From Bacteroidales bacterium (GTDB lineage: Bacteria; Bacteroidota; Bacteroidia; Bacteroidales; Bacteroidaceae): DNA of 64,000 nucleotides. The stretch lies in contig SUXQ01000003.1 in NCBI GenBank assembly GCA_015060905.1, positions 124,001-188,000 on the forward strand, written 5' to 3'. The translations under genes and the position numbers were made by a program. Below the pieces are notes generated by a model, which saw only the letters and a list, made by a program, of their open reading frames with translations, did no database searches and was not told where the DNA came from. Shown here piece by piece: positions 10,433 through 20,695 of this stretch (the stretch's first letter is position 1; every line of letters begins with the position of its first letter).

Positions 10433-10750
10433 TTAAATCTCCTCTCCTGATTTTTTAGCATAACGAACCTTCACACCACTCTCGTTAATCTTGCGACCGA
10501 TACGTGTGGGCTTGCCAGACTTGGGGTCGATGAGATTAAGGTTAGAAACGTGGATTGAAGCCTCTTGTTTTACAATACCTCCATGGGGATTCTTTGCGCT
10601 GGGTTTCGTGCTTTTTGAAACCATATTAACGCCCTCAACAATGGCACGGTCTTTCTCTACGAGGACCTTCAAAACCTTACCGGTCTTGCCTTTGTCCTCG
10701 CCAGAGTTTACGTATACCGTATCACCTTTTTTGATATGTAATTTCTTCAT
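10433..10750 (-). CDS. rplX: 50S ribosomal protein L24
   Basis: Assembly initiator of the large subunit with a KOW motif at the N-terminus ([20 protein letters not shown]). The central [20 protein letters not shown] and the basic C-terminus complete the family pattern. 105 residues, normal. Follows rplN after 20 bp. Confidence 0.97.
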   Translation of the reverse strand: MKKLHIKKGDTVYVNSGEDKGKTGKVLKVLVEKDRAIVEGVNMVSKSTKPSAKNPHGGIVKQEASIHVSNLNLIDPKSGKPTRIGRKINESGVKVRYAKKSGEEI

Positions 10751-10770
10751 TACTTCAGTTTTTTATAATG

Positions 10771-11139
10771 TTAAAGTACCTCCGGAGCCAACGATACTAC
10801 CTTTGTGAAGTCTGTAGCACGAAGTTCGCGGGCAACCGGGCCGAAAATACGGCTTCCACGCATTTCGCCGGCATTATTCAAGAGAATGCAGGCGTTGTCG
10901 TCGAAGCGGATGTACGATCCGTCCTGACGACGAACCTCCTTTTTAGTACGAACGATAAGAGCTTTTGAAACGGCTCCTTTCTTGATATCGCTTGAGGGGA
11001 TTACGCTCTTCACAGCGACCACAATAATATCCCCGACAGAGGCATAGCGACGGCGTGTACCACCGAGTACACGGATGCAAAGAGCCTCCTTAGCACCGCT
11101 ATTATCACATACTGTAAGTCTTGATTCAACCTGTATCAT
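10771..11139 (-). CDS. rplN: 50S ribosomal protein L14
   Basis: Subunit-interface protein and binding partner of silencing factor RsfS. It starts [20 protein letters not shown], exactly the family signature, and contains [17 protein letters not shown] and [11 protein letters not shown]. 122 residues, the usual length. Lies 2 bp after rpsQ. Confidence 0.98.
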   Translation of the reverse strand: MIQVESRLTVCDNSGAKEALCIRVLGGTRRRYASVGDIIVVAVKSVIPSSDIKKGAVSKALIVRTKKEVRRQDGSYIRFDDNACILLNNAGEMRGSRIFGPVARELRATDFTKVVSLAPEVL

Positions 11140-11141
11140 AA

Positions 11142-11399
11142 TTACTTAACTTTTTCGATGATTTCTACTAATCTCCATCTCTTTGTCTTACTCAACGGAC
11201 GAGTCTCCATTATGCGTACTGTATCGCCGATTGAACACTCGTTTTTCTCATCGTGTACATGATATTTCTTTGTTCTGCTCACGAATTTACCATAGATGGG
11301 GTGCTTTTCTTTGAACTTAGCAGCAACAGTAATCGTTTTTTCCATCTTATTGCTGAGAACGATTCCTGTACGCTCTTTTCTTAAATTTCTTGCTTCCAT
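11142..11399 (-). CDS. rpsQ: 30S ribosomal protein S17
   Basis: OB-fold protein that binds 16S rRNA helix 11. Motifs [20 protein letters not shown] and [20 protein letters not shown] are diagnostic. 85 residues, typical. Lies between rpmC and rplN with short gaps. Confidence 0.97.
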   Translation of the reverse strand: MEARNLRKERTGIVLSNKMEKTITVAAKFKEKHPIYGKFVSRTKKYHVHDEKNECSIGDTVRIMETRPLSKTKRWRLVEIIEKVK

Positions 11400-11407
11400 A
11401 GTCCTCT

Positions 11408-11605
11408 TTATTTTTGATTTAATTCGCGAGAACGCAATTCGCTTTTCATGCGTGCAATAGAGCGACGCAAATCCTTAATCTGTGAAGGATTTTCCAGAGG
11501 TGAAATTGCGTGATTCAGCTTCATTTGTGCATAACGAGTAACATCAGCCTCAACTCTCTCTTTGAGCTCTTGTGTAGAGAGCTCTCTAATTTCTGCTATT
11601 TTCAT
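11408..11605 (-). CDS. rpmC: 50S ribosomal protein L29
   Basis: Two-helix protein at the tunnel exit, part of the docking site for trigger factor and SRP. 65 residues beginning [20 protein letters not shown] and ending with the conserved [20 protein letters not shown]. Lies between rplP and rpsQ. Confidence 0.97.
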   Translation of the reverse strand: MKIAEIRELSTQELKERVEADVTRYAQMKLNHAISPLENPSQIKDLRRSIARMKSELRSRELNQK

Positions 11606-11613
11606 AATTATGC

Positions 11614-12039
11614 TTAATTTTGAGCGTCGTAATCGCGTCTAACAATAAACTTAGTTGTAACAGGCAGTTTCTGAGCTGCGAGACGCAAAGCCTCTTTTGC
11701 AACCTCAAAAGGAACGCCTTCCACCTCAATCAATACACGTCCGGGATTTACGGGATATACAAATCCTTCGGGATCTCCCTTACCCTTACCCATACGTACG
11801 TCAGCAGGCTTTCTGGTGATAGGTTTATCAGGGAAGATACGAATCCATATCTGACCTTGACGCTGCATGTAACGTGTTACGGCAATACGGGCTGCCTCAA
11901 TCTGGCGTCCGTTTATCCATTTATATTGCAGACATTTAATGCCGAAAGAGCCAAACGCCAACTGTGTTCCACGCTGTGCGAAACCCTTCTGACGGCCATG
12001 CTGCACTCTTCTATATTTTGTTTTCTTTGGCTGTAACAT
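11614..12039 (-). CDS. rplP: 50S ribosomal protein L16
   Basis: Lies close to the peptidyl-transferase centre and the A site and helps position tRNA. Landmarks: [39 protein letters not shown] (read with V for the first residue) and [20 protein letters not shown], which contains the arginine hydroxylated in some bacteria. 141 residues, slightly longer than E. coli (136). Confidence 0.97.
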   Translation of the reverse strand: MLQPKKTKYRRVQHGRQKGFAQRGTQLAFGSFGIKCLQYKWINGRQIEAARIAVTRYMQRQGQIWIRIFPDKPITRKPADVRMGKGKGDPEGFVYPVNPGRVLIEVEGVPFEVAKEALRLAAQKLPVTTKFIVRRDYDAQN

Positions 12040-12060
12040 AATTCTTGAAATTCAAATTCG

Positions 12061-12789
12061 TTAACGATTGTTGTTTTTCTTACGTTTGAAGTTTCTTCCA
12101 CCAGCCTGGTTGTTGCTGAAATTGCCCTCCTTGCCTTGTGTAAAGTTAGGAGTCAAATCTCTCTTACCATATACCTCACCACGGCAAATCCAAACCTTAA
12201 TACCAAGCAAACCTACTTTTGTCAAAGCCTCTGTCTGACAGTAGTCAATATCTGCACGGAATGTATGCAAGGGTGTACGACCCTCTTTATACATCTCTGA
12301 ACGTGCCATCTCAGCACCATTCAAACGTCCTGAAATCAAAATCTTAATACCTTCTGCACCATTGCGCATGGTATTTGCGATAGCCGACTTAATTGCACGG
12401 CGGTAAGCGATTTTACCCTCTACCTGACGTGCGATGTTGTTTGCAACGATTGTTGCGTCCAAGTCGGGTTTCTTAACCTCGAAGATATTGATCTGAATCT
12501 CTTTATCAGTGATCTTCTTCAATTCCTCTTTCAGTTTATCAACCTCCTGACCACCTTTACCGATGATAATACCGGGTTTTGCGGTGCATACAGTGATTGT
12601 AACCAATTTCAAAGTGCGCTCAATGACAATTTTCGATACGCTAGCTTTAGCGAGACGAACGTCAAGATACTTTCTGATTTTTGAATCCTCAACCAATTCG
12701 TCACCGTAGTTTTTACCACCGTACCAGTTGGAATCCCATCCTCTGATGATACCTAATCGATTACTAATTGGATTAACCTTCTGTCCCAT
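12061..12789 (-). CDS. rpsC: 30S ribosomal protein S3
   Basis: Small-subunit protein at the mRNA entry channel with helicase-like function. The KH domain carries [20 protein letters not shown] (about residues 70-90); the C-terminal domain includes [20 protein letters not shown]. 242 residues with an Asn/Lys-rich tail. The first 17 bases overlap the end of rplV, which points to translational coupling. Confidence 0.97.
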   Translation of the reverse strand: MGQKVNPISNRLGIIRGWDSNWYGGKNYGDELVEDSKIRKYLDVRLAKASVSKIVIERTLKLVTITVCTAKPGIIIGKGGQEVDKLKEELKKITDKEIQINIFEVKKPDLDATIVANNIARQVEGKIAYRRAIKSAIANTMRNGAEGIKILISGRLNGAEMARSEMYKEGRTPLHTFRADIDYCQTEALTKVGLLGIKVWICRGEVYGKRDLTPNFTQGKEGNFSNNQAGGRNFKRKKNNNR

Positions 12790-13207
12790 TGCTTTCTACC
12801 TTTTGATTGTCATTACTTACTTTTGTATCCACGTAGATTGTTACGTGGTTAGAACGCTTACGGATTCTGTATCCGCGACCCTGAGGCGCAGGGCGCATAC
12901 GATAGAGTGTGCGTGCCTCATCCACAAAAATCTGAGAGATGAAGAGTTCTCCGTTTTCAGCCTTACGCTCGTTTTTCTGCTCCCAGTTCGCAATAGCAGA
13001 ACGCAACAGTTTCTCAACGTTGGCAGAAGCGGCTTTTGTAGAGAACTTCAAGACACCCAATGCACGTCCGACTTCCATTCCGCGGACCATGTCAGCAACA
13101 AGGCGCATTTTGCGGGGTGACGAGGGAATGTTTCTCGCACTGGCAAAATACAGACTTTTGCGAGCCTCTTTTTTCTTGTCAGCAGCTATTTTTTTTCTTG
13201 CTCCCAT
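12773..13207 (-). CDS. rplV: 50S ribosomal protein L22
   Basis: Its beta-hairpin lines the exit tunnel. [20 protein letters not shown] and the hairpin tip region [20 protein letters not shown] are clear. 144 residues; the acidic/polar C-terminal tail (about 13 residues) is what overlaps rpsC by 17 bp. Macrolide-resistance mutations in other bacteria map to the hairpin; nothing unusual is seen there. Confidence 0.97.
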   Translation of the reverse strand: MGARKKIAADKKKEARKSLYFASARNIPSSPRKMRLVADMVRGMEVGRALGVLKFSTKAASANVEKLLRSAIANWEQKNERKAENGELFISQIFVDEARTLYRMRPAPQGRGYRIRKRSNHVTIYVDTKVSNDNQKVESNGTEG

Positions 13208-13244
13208 TATATATTATTATTTAATTCAATTTTTAATAACCTGT

Positions 13245-13514
13245 TTATTTTTTACGGTTACCTGAGTGACCACGGAATGTACGTGTAGGAGCGAACTCGC
13301 CCAACTTGTGACCTACCATGTTCTCGGTTACGTAAACAGGGATAAATTTATTTCCGTTATGAACAGCTATTGTGTGTCCCACAAAATCGGGAGAAATCAT
13401 AGAAGCACGAGCCCAAGTCTTGATGACCGATTTCTTACCGCTCTCGTTCATGGCAAGCACTTTGCTCTCCAATTTCACATTGATATACGGACCTTTCTTT
13501 AATGAACGACTCAT
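13245..13514 (-). CDS. rpsS: 30S ribosomal protein S19
   Basis: Small-subunit head protein that forms a complex with S13. [40 protein letters not shown] and [20 protein letters not shown] are diagnostic. 89 residues, normal. Lies 37 bp before rplV. Confidence 0.98.
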   Translation of the reverse strand: MSRSLKKGPYINVKLESKVLAMNESGKKSVIKTWARASMISPDFVGHTIAVHNGNKFIPVYVTENMVGHKLGEFAPTRTFRGHSGNRKK

Positions 13515-13540
13515 ATTATTTCAAAAAATTAATCCTGTTA

Positions 13541-14365
13541 TTACTTCTTTCTTCTCTCGATAATGTATTTTGTAGACTGTTTCTTCGGTGCGCGTGTCTT
13601 AAGACCCTTAGCATAGAGTCCCTTACGTGATCTGGGGTGACCACCGGAAGCACGACCTTCACCACCACCCATCGGGTGATCTACAGGGTTCATAACAACA
13701 CCACGGTTGTGAGGACGACGACCGAACCAACGTGAACGACCTGCCTTTCCTGAGCTTTCGAGTGCGTGGTCTGAGTTACCTACTGTACCGATTGTCGCAC
13801 GGCATGTGCCGAGGATACGACGAATCTCGCCTGAAGGCAATTTAACTACGCAATAGCTCTCCTCACGTGAAACGATCTGAGCAAAGTTACCTGCCGAACG
13901 AACAAGCGCCGCTCCCTGACCGGGACGCAACTCAATGTTGTGAACAACGGTACCGATGGGAATTGACTTCAAAGGAAGTGTATTTCCAAGCTCGGGGGCT
14001 GCATTCTCACCTGACATGAGAACTGCACCTACCTCCAAACCGTTAGGAGCAATTATATAACTCTTCTCGCCATCAGCATAATAAAGAAGTGCAATGCGAG
14101 CCGAACGGTTAGGATCGTACTCGATGCTCTTTACTGTAGCGGGAACACCATCTTTACAACGCTTGAAGTCGATGAATCTGAATTTGCGTTTGTGACCACC
14201 GCCTCTATAACGCATGGTCATCTTACCGGTGTTGTTACGACCGCCGGTTGAACGCTTACCGCTTACAAGCGACTTTTCTGGTACCGTAGCAGTGATCTCA
14301 TCAAAGGCACCAATAATTTTATGTCTCTGGCCCGGTGTTGTAGGCTTAAATTTACGTACTGCCAT
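13541..14365 (-). CDS. rplB: 50S ribosomal protein L2
   Basis: Essential for subunit association and for peptidyl-transferase centre assembly. Core blocks include [40 protein letters not shown] and the C-terminal [20 protein letters not shown], which carries the conserved functional histidine. 274 residues, normal. Lies between rplW and rpsS. Confidence 0.98.
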   Translation of the reverse strand: MAVRKFKPTTPGQRHKIIGAFDEITATVPEKSLVSGKRSTGGRNNTGKMTMRYRGGGHKRKFRFIDFKRCKDGVPATVKSIEYDPNRSARIALLYYADGEKSYIIAPNGLEVGAVLMSGENAAPELGNTLPLKSIPIGTVVHNIELRPGQGAALVRSAGNFAQIVSREESYCVVKLPSGEIRRILGTCRATIGTVGNSDHALESSGKAGRSRWFGRRPHNRGVVMNPVDHPMGGGEGRASGGHPRSRKGLYAKGLKTRAPKKQSTKYIIERRKK

Positions 14366-14370
14366 TTTAT

Positions 14371-14661
14371 TTAGATGTTACTATAAAAATCTATGGTATC
14401 GCCATCTTTCAATGTGACGATAGCTTTTTTAACAGCGATAGTGCGGCCTTTCACAAAGCCTGCTTTTGTATAACGGCTCTTTGACTTACCTGCATAGTTC
14501 ATTGTATTAACATCAACTACTGCAACGTTATACATCGCTTCAATTTCTTTCTTTATCTCCAATTTGTTAGCTTCCGGACGCACGATAAAACCAAAACGAT
14601 TGAACTTCTCAGTTGTTTTGGTCATCTTCTCCGTAACCAACGGTTTAATAATCATAGCCAT
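14371..14661 (-). CDS. rplW: 50S ribosomal protein L23
   Basis: Tunnel-exit protein and main docking site for trigger factor and SRP. It starts [20 protein letters not shown] after three residues. The conserved family segment runs [20 protein letters not shown]. 96 residues. Only 3 bp follow the rplD stop and 5 bp precede rplB. Confidence 0.97.
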   Translation of the reverse strand: MAMIIKPLVTEKMTKTTEKFNRFGFIVRPEANKLEIKKEIEAMYNVAVVDVNTMNYAGKSKSRYTKAGFVKGRTIAVKKAIVTLKDGDTIDFYSNI

Positions 14662-14664
14662 TTG

Positions 14665-15303
14665 TTACGCCTCCTTTTTGGTTAAGATTTCACTAATAAT
14701 TTCCAAAGAACCCTCGGAAATGACCAAAACATCAGAATTCATGATTCCGTAAGTGTTTAAGTTTGAAGCCATTACCATGTCAGTCTTCTTCAAATTACGA
14801 GCAGACAAATATACGTTTTTATTGCTAGATGGCAAAACAAAAAGTTGCTTCTTTTCGCAAACGTTAAGTTTATTTAACATCTCGGTAAAAACCTTTGTAT
14901 TGGGAGCCTCAAAAGAGAAGTCCTCAACTACGATTATCGCATTCTCGATAGCCTTCTGTGAAAGGGCTGATTTACGAGCGAGCTGCTTAACTTTCTTGTT
15001 GAGTTTGAAGTAGTAATCACGGGGATGGGGGCCGAATACACGTGCACCACCTACCAACAGAGGAGAGTTAATATCACCACGACGAGCACCACCGCCACCT
15101 TTCTGACGACCGAGCTTACGTGTTGAACCTGAAATTTCGCTTCTCTCTTTTGACTTGTGTGTACCCTGACGCTGGTTAGCAAGATACTGTCTAACCGCCA
15201 AGTATACTACATGTTCATTGGGCTCAATGCCGAAGATAGATTCGTCTAACGTAACCTTTCTTCCGGTGTTCTCACCATTAATATTTAATACGCTGACTTC
15301 CAT
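14665..15303 (-). CDS. rplD: 50S ribosomal protein L4
   Basis: Lines the exit tunnel; in E. coli it also represses the S10 operon. The extended loop [20 protein letters not shown] and [20 protein letters not shown] are diagnostic. 212 residues, typical. The ATG overlaps the rplC stop as TAATG. Confidence 0.97.
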   Translation of the reverse strand: MEVSVLNINGENTGRKVTLDESIFGIEPNEHVVYLAVRQYLANQRQGTHKSKERSEISGSTRKLGRQKGGGGARRGDINSPLLVGGARVFGPHPRDYYFKLNKKVKQLARKSALSQKAIENAIIVVEDFSFEAPNTKVFTEMLNKLNVCEKKQLFVLPSSNKNVYLSARNLKKTDMVMASNLNTYGIMNSDVLVISEGSLEIISEILTKKEA

Positions 15304-15920
15304 TATTTCTCTACTATTACGATTGAACCATTATAACCGGGAACAGAACCTTTGATAACAAGAAGATTGTGTTCGGGTATTACTTTTAACACTTGCAGAT
15401 TTTGAGTAGTTACACGAGCGTTGCCCATCTGTCCACCCATGCGCAAACCTTTGAATACTTTTGCGGGATACGAACATGCACCGATTGAACCCGGTTTGCG
15501 AGCGCGGTTGTGCTGACCATGTGTAGCCTGACCTACACCACCAAAGCCGTGTCTTTTTACAACACCCTGGAAACCGCGACCCTTAGAGGTACCAACTACA
15601 GTTACAAAAGATGTGTCTGCAAAGAGATCAACCGTGATAACATCACCTACGTTGAGAGCTGTCTCAAAATTCTTGAACTCGGCCAAGTGTCTCTTGGGGC
15701 TTACTCCGGCTTTTTTGAAGTGACCGAGGAGGGGTGCGCTTACGCGGCTCTCCTTCTGCTCCTGAAAACCAACCTGAACAGCTTCGTAGCCATCCTTCTC
15801 GATTGTTTTCACCTGAGTAACTGCACAAGGACCTGCTTCGATAACAGTGCATGGAATATTCTTACCCTCGGCACTGAAAACGGAAATCATTCCGATTTTT
15901 TTTCCTAATAATCCTGGCAT
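15303..15920 (-). CDS. rplC: 50S ribosomal protein L3
   Basis: One of the first proteins to assemble on 23S rRNA; its loop reaches the peptidyl-transferase centre. It starts [20 protein letters not shown]. The loop contains [20 protein letters not shown], including the glutamine methylated by PrmB in other bacteria. 205 residues, normal. Its stop overlaps the rplD start by one base. Confidence 0.98.
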   Translation of the reverse strand: MPGLLGKKIGMISVFSAEGKNIPCTVIEAGPCAVTQVKTIEKDGYEAVQVGFQEQKESRVSAPLLGHFKKAGVSPKRHLAEFKNFETALNVGDVITVDLFADTSFVTVVGTSKGRGFQGVVKRHGFGGVGQATHGQHNRARKPGSIGACSYPAKVFKGLRMGGQMGNARVTTQNLQVLKVIPEHNLLVIKGSVPGYNGSIVIVEK

Positions 15921-15960
15921 TTCAGTTTTGATTTAGATATTTATAAAAAAGATTTATTTA

Positions 15961-16266
15961 CTACACTTTGATTTCTACCTCAACACCGCTGGGCAATTCG
16001 AGCTTCATAAGAGCGTCTACAGTCTTTGCTGTTGAGCTGTAGATATCGATAAGTCTCTTGAAAGAAGAGAGCTGGAACTGCTCGCGTGACTTTTTGTTTA
16101 CGAAAGTCGAACGGTTTACTGTAAAAATACGCTTGTGTGTGGGCAAGGGTATGGGACCGCTAACGATTGCACCTGTTGCCTTCACTGTTTTTACAATCTT
16201 CTCGGCTGATTTATCAACCAAGTTGTGATCGTAAGATTTGAGTTTGATTCTGATTTTCTGACTCAT
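15961..16266 (-). CDS. rpsJ: 30S ribosomal protein S10
   Basis: Small-subunit head protein; as NusE it also takes part in antitermination. It starts [20 protein letters not shown] and contains [20 protein letters not shown] and [19 protein letters not shown]. 101 residues. First gene of the S10 part; the 81-bp gap to fusA holds the hairpin at 16302-16337. Confidence 0.98.
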   Translation of the reverse strand: MSQKIRIKLKSYDHNLVDKSAEKIVKTVKATGAIVSGPIPLPTHKRIFTVNRSTFVNKKSREQFQLSSFKRLIDIYSSTAKTVDALMKLELPSGVEVEIKV

Positions 16267-16301
16267 CTGTTTTATTATTAATATTATTTTTACAAGTAAT
16301 T

Positions 16302-16337
16302 GCCCGCCGGTTAAGAGTCATTCGCTAACCGGTGGGC
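16302..16337. other. Hairpin between fusA and rpsJ
   Basis: 12-bp inverted repeat (16302-16313 with 16326-16337), 12-nt loop. One position is G.U on the plus strand but A.C on the minus strand, although the genes are on the minus strand. It sits where the str and S10 operons of other bacteria are separated, so it may be a relic terminator or an attenuation/processing site. No T-run follows on the minus strand. Confidence 0.6.
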
Positions 16338-16347
16338 TTTTACATTA

Positions 16348-18453
16348 TTACTTATTGTTAATCTCTTCGAGAATTGTTTTTGTGAGCGATGCGCTTACCT
16401 GCTCGTGGTGATCGTAGATCATTGAAGATGTTGCACGACCTGAAGTGATGGTACGCAATGATGTCACATAACCGAACATTTCTGACAGAGGTACCATTGC
16501 CTTGATAATACGAGCACCTGTACGGCTGGTCTCAAAACCTTCCACCTGACCACGACGTTTGTTAAGGTCGGCGATTACATCACCCATGCTCTCCTCGGGA
16601 GTTACAACCTCGAGTTTCATGATAGGCTCGAGAAGTACGGGGTTAGCCTTGAGGCAAGCTGACTTATAAGCCTGGATGGCACAAACCTCGAACGACAATT
16701 GGTCAGAGTCCACTGTGTGGTAGCTACCGTCGAGAAGTGTTACTTTCAAAGAGTCTACAGGATAACCTGCAAGTACACCAGACTTAAGCGCATTCTGGAA
16801 ACCTTTCTGAACTGCGGGAATGAACTCTTTGGGCACGTTACCACCCTTAACCTCGTTGATGAACTGCAAGCCACCCTCTTTGAAGTCGGGATCGGCAGGA
16901 CCAACAGAAACAACGATGTCAGCAAACTTACCTTTACCACCGGTCTGTTTCTTGTAGGTTTCGTGTACCTGTACTGTATCTGTGATTGCCTCTTTGTAGC
17001 TAACCTGAGGTTTACCCTGGTTACATTCTACACCGAACTCACGTTTCAGACGGTCGATGATAATGTCAAGGTGAAGCTCACCCATACCCGAGATAATTGT
17101 CTGACCTGACTGTTCGTCTGTCTTAACAGTAAATGTGGGGTCCTCCTCGGCGAGTTTACCAAGACCTGTAGCAAGTTTGTCGAGGTCTTTCTGTGTCTTA
17201 GGCTCTACCGCGATGCTGATAACGGGATCGGGGAAGTCCATAGACTCGAGTACGATAGGTGCATCCTCGTCGCACAATGTGTCACCTGTACGAACATCTT
17301 TCATACCGATGATTGCGCCAATATCACCTGCGCCCAATACCTCAACAGGATTCTGTTTGTTTGAGTGCATCTGGAACATACGTGAGATACGCTCTTTGCG
17401 ACCTGAACGGCTATCGTAGATATAAGAACCTGACTCTACCTTACCTGAGTAAACACGAATATAAATCAAGCGGCCCACGAAGGGGTTTGTAGCAATCTTG
17501 AAGACAAGAGCCGATGTTTTCTCTGACTCAATAGGCTGACGGCCTTCTTCCTCGTCTGTCTTGGGGTTGATACCTGTAACAGCCTCAATATCGAGGGGCG
17601 AGGGGAGGTAAGCACAAACATAGTCGAGAAGAGGCTGAACACCCTTATTCTTGAACGAAGAACCGCAAGTCATGGGAGTAAGCTCCAATGAAAGTGTACC
17701 TTTGCGGATAGCAGCTCTCAACTCCTCGGTAGTGATTGAATCGGGATCCTCGAGGACCTTCATCATCAATTCCTCGTCGAAGTCTGCTGCCTTCTCGAGA
17801 AGATTCTCGCGCCACTGTGCTGCTTCGTCTGCAACCTCGGCGGGAATATCCTGAATAGTGTACTCTGTACCTTTATCTGCGTCGTCGTAAACAAACGCCT
17901 TCATGGTTACAAGGTCTACGATACCTTTGAACTGCTCCTCTGCACCGATAGGAATTGCAATAGGACAGGGGTTAGCACCGAGAATCTCTTTCATCTGACG
18001 AACTACCGAGTAGAAGTCAGCACCTGAACGGTCCATCTTATTTACGTATGCGATACGGGGAACATTGTATTTGTCAGCCTGACGCCATACAGTCTCAGAC
18101 TGGGGCTCAACGCCACCTACCGCACAGTATGCTGCGATAGCACCGTCGAGCACACGCAATGAACGCTCTACCTCGGCGGTAAAGTCTACGTGTCCCGGAG
18201 TGTCAATCAAGTTGAACTTATATGTCTTGTCCTGCCATTTCCAGAATGCTGTTGTAGCAGCAGAGGTAATAGTGATACCACGCTCCTGCTCCTGCTCCAT
18301 CCAGTCCATGGTAGCTGCACCATCGTGCACTTCACCGATTTTGTGAGTCAAACCTGTGTAGAACAGGATACGCTCTGACGTTGTTGTCTTACCGGCGTCG
18401 ATGTGCGCCATAATACCGATGTTACGGGTCAATTTCAAATCGATTTCAGCCAT
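16348..18453 (-). CDS. fusA: Elongation factor G
   Basis: GTPase that drives ribosomal translocation. GTP-binding motifs: G1 AHIDAGKT (about residues 16-23), G2 [11 protein letters not shown]3 DTPGH, G4 NKMD. Domains II-V follow, with the domain IV tip and the C-terminal [20 protein letters not shown]. 701 residues, full length. tuf does not follow it, unlike in Proteobacteria; rpsJ comes next. Confidence 0.98.
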   Translation of the reverse strand: MAEIDLKLTRNIGIMAHIDAGKTTTSERILFYTGLTHKIGEVHDGAATMDWMEQEQERGITITSAATTAFWKWQDKTYKFNLIDTPGHVDFTAEVERSLRVLDGAIAAYCAVGGVEPQSETVWRQADKYNVPRIAYVNKMDRSGADFYSVVRQMKEILGANPCPIAIPIGAEEQFKGIVDLVTMKAFVYDDADKGTEYTIQDIPAEVADEAAQWRENLLEKAADFDEELMMKVLEDPDSITTEELRAAIRKGTLSLELTPMTCGSSFKNKGVQPLLDYVCAYLPSPLDIEAVTGINPKTDEEEGRQPIESEKTSALVFKIATNPFVGRLIYIRVYSGKVESGSYIYDSRSGRKERISRMFQMHSNKQNPVEVLGAGDIGAIIGMKDVRTGDTLCDEDAPIVLESMDFPDPVISIAVEPKTQKDLDKLATGLGKLAEEDPTFTVKTDEQSGQTIISGMGELHLDIIIDRLKREFGVECNQGKPQVSYKEAITDTVQVHETYKKQTGGKGKFADIVVSVGPADPDFKEGGLQFINEVKGGNVPKEFIPAVQKGFQNALKSGVLAGYPVDSLKVTLLDGSYHTVDSDQLSFEVCAIQAYKSACLKANPVLLEPIMKLEVVTPEESMGDVIADLNKRRGQVEGFETSRTGARIIKAMVPLSEMFGYVTSLRTITSGRATSSMIYDHHEQVSASLTKTILEEINNK

Positions 18454-18473
18454 CTTTCAAATAGTCTTAAAGA

Positions 18474-18950
18474 TTAGAAACGGAAATGTGCGAATGCACG
18501 GTTAGCCTCGGCCATGCGGTGCATATCTTCTTTACGTTTGAAGGCACCACCCTGGTTGTTGTATGCGTCCATAATCTCGGCGCAGAGTTTGTCAGCCATT
18601 GTCTTACCACCGCGTTTGCGAGCGAAAGTAATCATATTCTTCATAGAGATAGATTCTTTGCGGTCTGCGCGAATCTCTGTGGGCACCTGGAATGTTGCAC
18701 CACCGATACGGCGAGATTTAACCTCAACTTTGGGAGTAATATTCTCGAGAGCCTGCTTCCAGATTTCAAGAGCAGTTTTCTCCTCGTTCTTCATTTTTGC
18801 TGCAACGAGGTCGAGAGCACCGTAGAAAATTGTGTAAGAGACGTTTTTCTTTCCGTCGAACATCAAATGGTTAACGAATTTAGAAACCATCTGATCGCTG
18901 TAAACGGGATCGGGAAGGATCACACGTTTTTTTGGTTTTGCTTTTCTCAT
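18474..18950 (-). CDS. rpsG: 30S ribosomal protein S7
   Basis: Nucleates assembly of the small-subunit head; in E. coli it represses its own operon by binding the rpsL-rpsG intercistronic RNA. It starts [20 protein letters not shown]. Contains [20 protein letters not shown] and ends [16 protein letters not shown]. 158 residues. The 190-bp gap to rpsL is large for this cluster and is structured (19075-19129). Confidence 0.98.
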   Translation of the reverse strand: MRKAKPKKRVILPDPVYSDQMVSKFVNHLMFDGKKNVSYTIFYGALDLVAAKMKNEEKTALEIWKQALENITPKVEVKSRRIGGATFQVPTEIRADRKESISMKNMITFARKRGGKTMADKLCAEIMDAYNNQGGAFKRKEDMHRMAEANRAFAHFRF

Positions 18951-19074
18951 TTTCTTTTAGTCGAAAATTGTGTTTTTGTTTGGGGCTGCGTTATTGTTTT
19001 CTTCAACGACTCCTCCGAGTCATTTACTCAACCTTCATAACTTATTCCAACAAACCAAAACTGTTATTAAAATT

Positions 19075-19129
19075 AAGTTTGAAGTCTTATTCTTTTTCAT
19101 CCGAAAGGAAGAATCACTTCGCTAAACTT
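19075..19129 (-). promoter_or_regulatory. Structured rpsL-rpsG intercistronic RNA
   Basis: On the minus-strand transcript three collinear stems can form: 6 bp (19124-19129 with 19075-19080), 5 bp (19116-19120 with 19081-19085) and 6 bp (19109-19114 with 19089-19094), separated by small bulges and closed by a 14-nt loop. The position matches the place where E. coli S7 binds to repress translation. Whether S7 acts here is inference from position only. Confidence 0.45.
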
Positions 19130-19140
19130 TCGCTTTTTAA

Positions 19141-19521
19141 TTATTTCTTAGCTTTAGGACGTTTAGCACCGTATTTTGAACGACGCTGTGTACGGTTGGC
19201 AACACCGGCTGTATCCAATGTACCGCGAACGATGTGGTAACGTACACCGGGGAGGTCTTTTACACGACCGCCACGTACCAATACGATTGAGTGCTCCTGC
19301 AAGTTGTGACCTTCACCGGGAATGTAAGAGTTTACCTCTTTCTGGTTGGTCAAACGCACGCGAGCTACTTTTCTCATTGCAGAGTTAGGCTTCTTGGGAG
19401 TGGTTGTGTAAACACGAACGCACACGCCACGACGCTGGGGACAGTTGTCGAGTGCGGGAGATTTACTCTTCTCAACCAATACATCTCTGCCTTTTCTTAC
19501 TAATTGTTGAATTGTAGGCAT
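19141..19521 (-). CDS. rpsL: 30S ribosomal protein S12
   Basis: Decoding-centre protein. It starts [20 protein letters not shown]. The streptomycin-linked positions are wild type: Lys43 (TPKKPNSA) and Lys88 (GGRVKDLPG), next to Asp89, the residue methylthiolated in E. coli. 126 residues, a little short at the C-terminus compared with typical 123-137. First gene of the whole cluster, behind the promoter at 19611. Confidence 0.98.
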   Translation of the reverse strand: MPTIQQLVRKGRDVLVEKSKSPALDNCPQRRGVCVRVYTTTPKKPNSAMRKVARVRLTNQKEVNSYIPGEGHNLQEHSIVLVRGGRVKDLPGVRYHIVRGTLDTAGVANRTQRRSKYGAKRPKAKK

Positions 19522-19610
19522 TTTGTTTAGTTTTTAATTATTATATTGTATTTTAATATTTTACGTTCCAACTTTGTGCCAAAATTGCACAATACACCTT
19601 TTTCGGTTTG

Positions 19611-19618
19611 CAAAGTTA
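19611..19618 (-). promoter_or_regulatory. Promoter -7 box of the ribosomal cluster
   Basis: Minus strand reads TAACTTTGC, an exact Bacteroidota -7 box (TAnnTTTG), about 90 bp before the rpsL ATG. No good TTTG is seen at -33; an A/T-rich stretch lies there. The leader contains a 6-bp inverted repeat (19574-19579 with 19587-19592). It is the only good promoter match seen at the head of the cluster. Confidence 0.65.
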
Positions 19619-19680
19619 CTGATTTTATTTGGAATAAAAAATATTTGAATTTATTTTTTTGAAAAAAGTTTATAATAAAA

Positions 19681-19710
19681 AAATCTGCGACTCTTTGAGG
19701 AGTGCAGATT
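19681..19710 (-). terminator. Terminator after the DUF3467 gene
   Basis: Inverted repeat with a 7-bp base (AATCTGC with GCAGATT) and an inner ACTC/GAGT stem, followed on the minus strand by a run of T. It separates the DUF3467 gene from the rpsL promoter. Confidence 0.7.
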
Positions 19711-19723
19711 CTTTATTTTCATT

Positions 19724-20038
19724 TTAAGCATCGCCTTTGGTTTTTATTTTCCCTATGGGCGGAAATATTTCAGCTTTTTTTATTTCAATTTCGCCAAAAT
19801 TAGTTTCGTACCTATTTATATTATCACGCAATATAAGCATAAGACGTTTAGCGTGTTCGGGTGCCATTATTACCCTCGAACGTACTTGAGCTTTATTTAC
19901 ACCGGGCAGCAACGAAATAAAATCGAGGACAAATTCCGATGAAGAGTGTGCAATTAACGACATATTTGAATAAACACCTTCGGCCACACTCTCTTTTAGT
20001 TCAATTTCCAATGATGGATTCTTTTTTTTATCGTCCAT
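19724..20038 (-). CDS. DUF3467 family protein
   Basis: 104-residue cytosolic protein of unknown role. I recognise the DUF3467 pattern: EGVYSNMSLIAHSSSEFVLD, then LLPGVNKAQVRSRVIMAPEH and AKRLMLILRDNINRYETNFG, ending in a charged tail. No signal peptide or membrane segment. In Bacteroidota this small protein is widespread and often near transcription or translation genes; its biochemical function is not known to me. It ends at its own terminator. Confidence 0.8.
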   Translation of the reverse strand: MDDKKKNPSLEIELKESVAEGVYSNMSLIAHSSSEFVLDFISLLPGVNKAQVRSRVIMAPEHAKRLMLILRDNINRYETNFGEIEIKKAEIFPPIGKIKTKGDA

Positions 20039-20061
20039 ATTACCTTAATATATATATTTTT

Positions 20062-20685
20062 TTAATAATCATCGGGCACAGGTGTACCTATGGGATAAAA
20101 ATCGACAAGATTGAGGTCGAAAATAAGTGTCGAGTAAGCAGGAATTCCACTTACATCCGTACGTGAGCCATAGCCGAGCGTAGCCGGGACGTATATGCGC
20201 CACACATCGCCTGTTGCGCGAGTTTTCCCCTTAACCATGTGCATCATGGCAGTTGTCCAGCCACGCACACAGCCCGAAAGATTGAGTTTTTGGGGAACAT
20301 CAACCTCGGGTTCCAACTGCCCTAAATAAGACTCGTCGAAAATGTTTCCGTCGGGGTAGGTTTTTGTGGGAATGAATCGTCCGCGATAGTTCACAAGCAC
20401 AGTGTCGGAGTATCCGGGTGATTCTGTACCGTCGCCGTGACGAATAACATTGCAATAGACATAATATTGATTATCCCATTGCAAAGTATCGTTCATTCCG
20501 TATGCCAGAAACACTTTCCAGTCACCCGACTCATTGGCACGGGCAACGGTGGCTATTGAATCTATAAATGCCACGTTTCGTGCCGCCCAATTATCGTATT
20601 CGCCGGCCTCTTCTGTTTCGTCGCAGGAGGCAAACCCCATCAGCGCGACGAACAAAAAGAGTGAGTATATTTTTAAAAATTTCAT
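20062..20685 (-). CDS. FKBP-type peptidyl-prolyl isomerase lipoprotein
   Basis: 207-residue exported protein. The signal peptide ends in a lipobox with Cys21 (GFASC), so it should be a lipoprotein. The C-terminal half is FKBP-like: DTVLVNYRGRFIPTKTYPDG near residue 95, then FDESYL, VRGWTTAMMHMVKGKT and YVPATLGYGSR. The typical FKBP GxxFDxS and IP..LGYG motifs are recognisable but changed, so catalytic activity is uncertain. Lies 10 bp after glyS. Confidence 0.85.
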   Translation of the reverse strand: MKFLKIYSLFLFVALMGFASCDETEEAGEYDNWAARNVAFIDSIATVARANESGDWKVFLAYGMNDTLQWDNQYYVYCNVIRHGDGTESPGYSDTVLVNYRGRFIPTKTYPDGNIFDESYLGQLEPEVDVPQKLNLSGCVRGWTTAMMHMVKGKTRATGDVWRIYVPATLGYGSRTDVSGIPAYSTLIFDLNLVDFYPIGTPVPDDY

Positions 20686-20695
20686 AAACAGTCGG

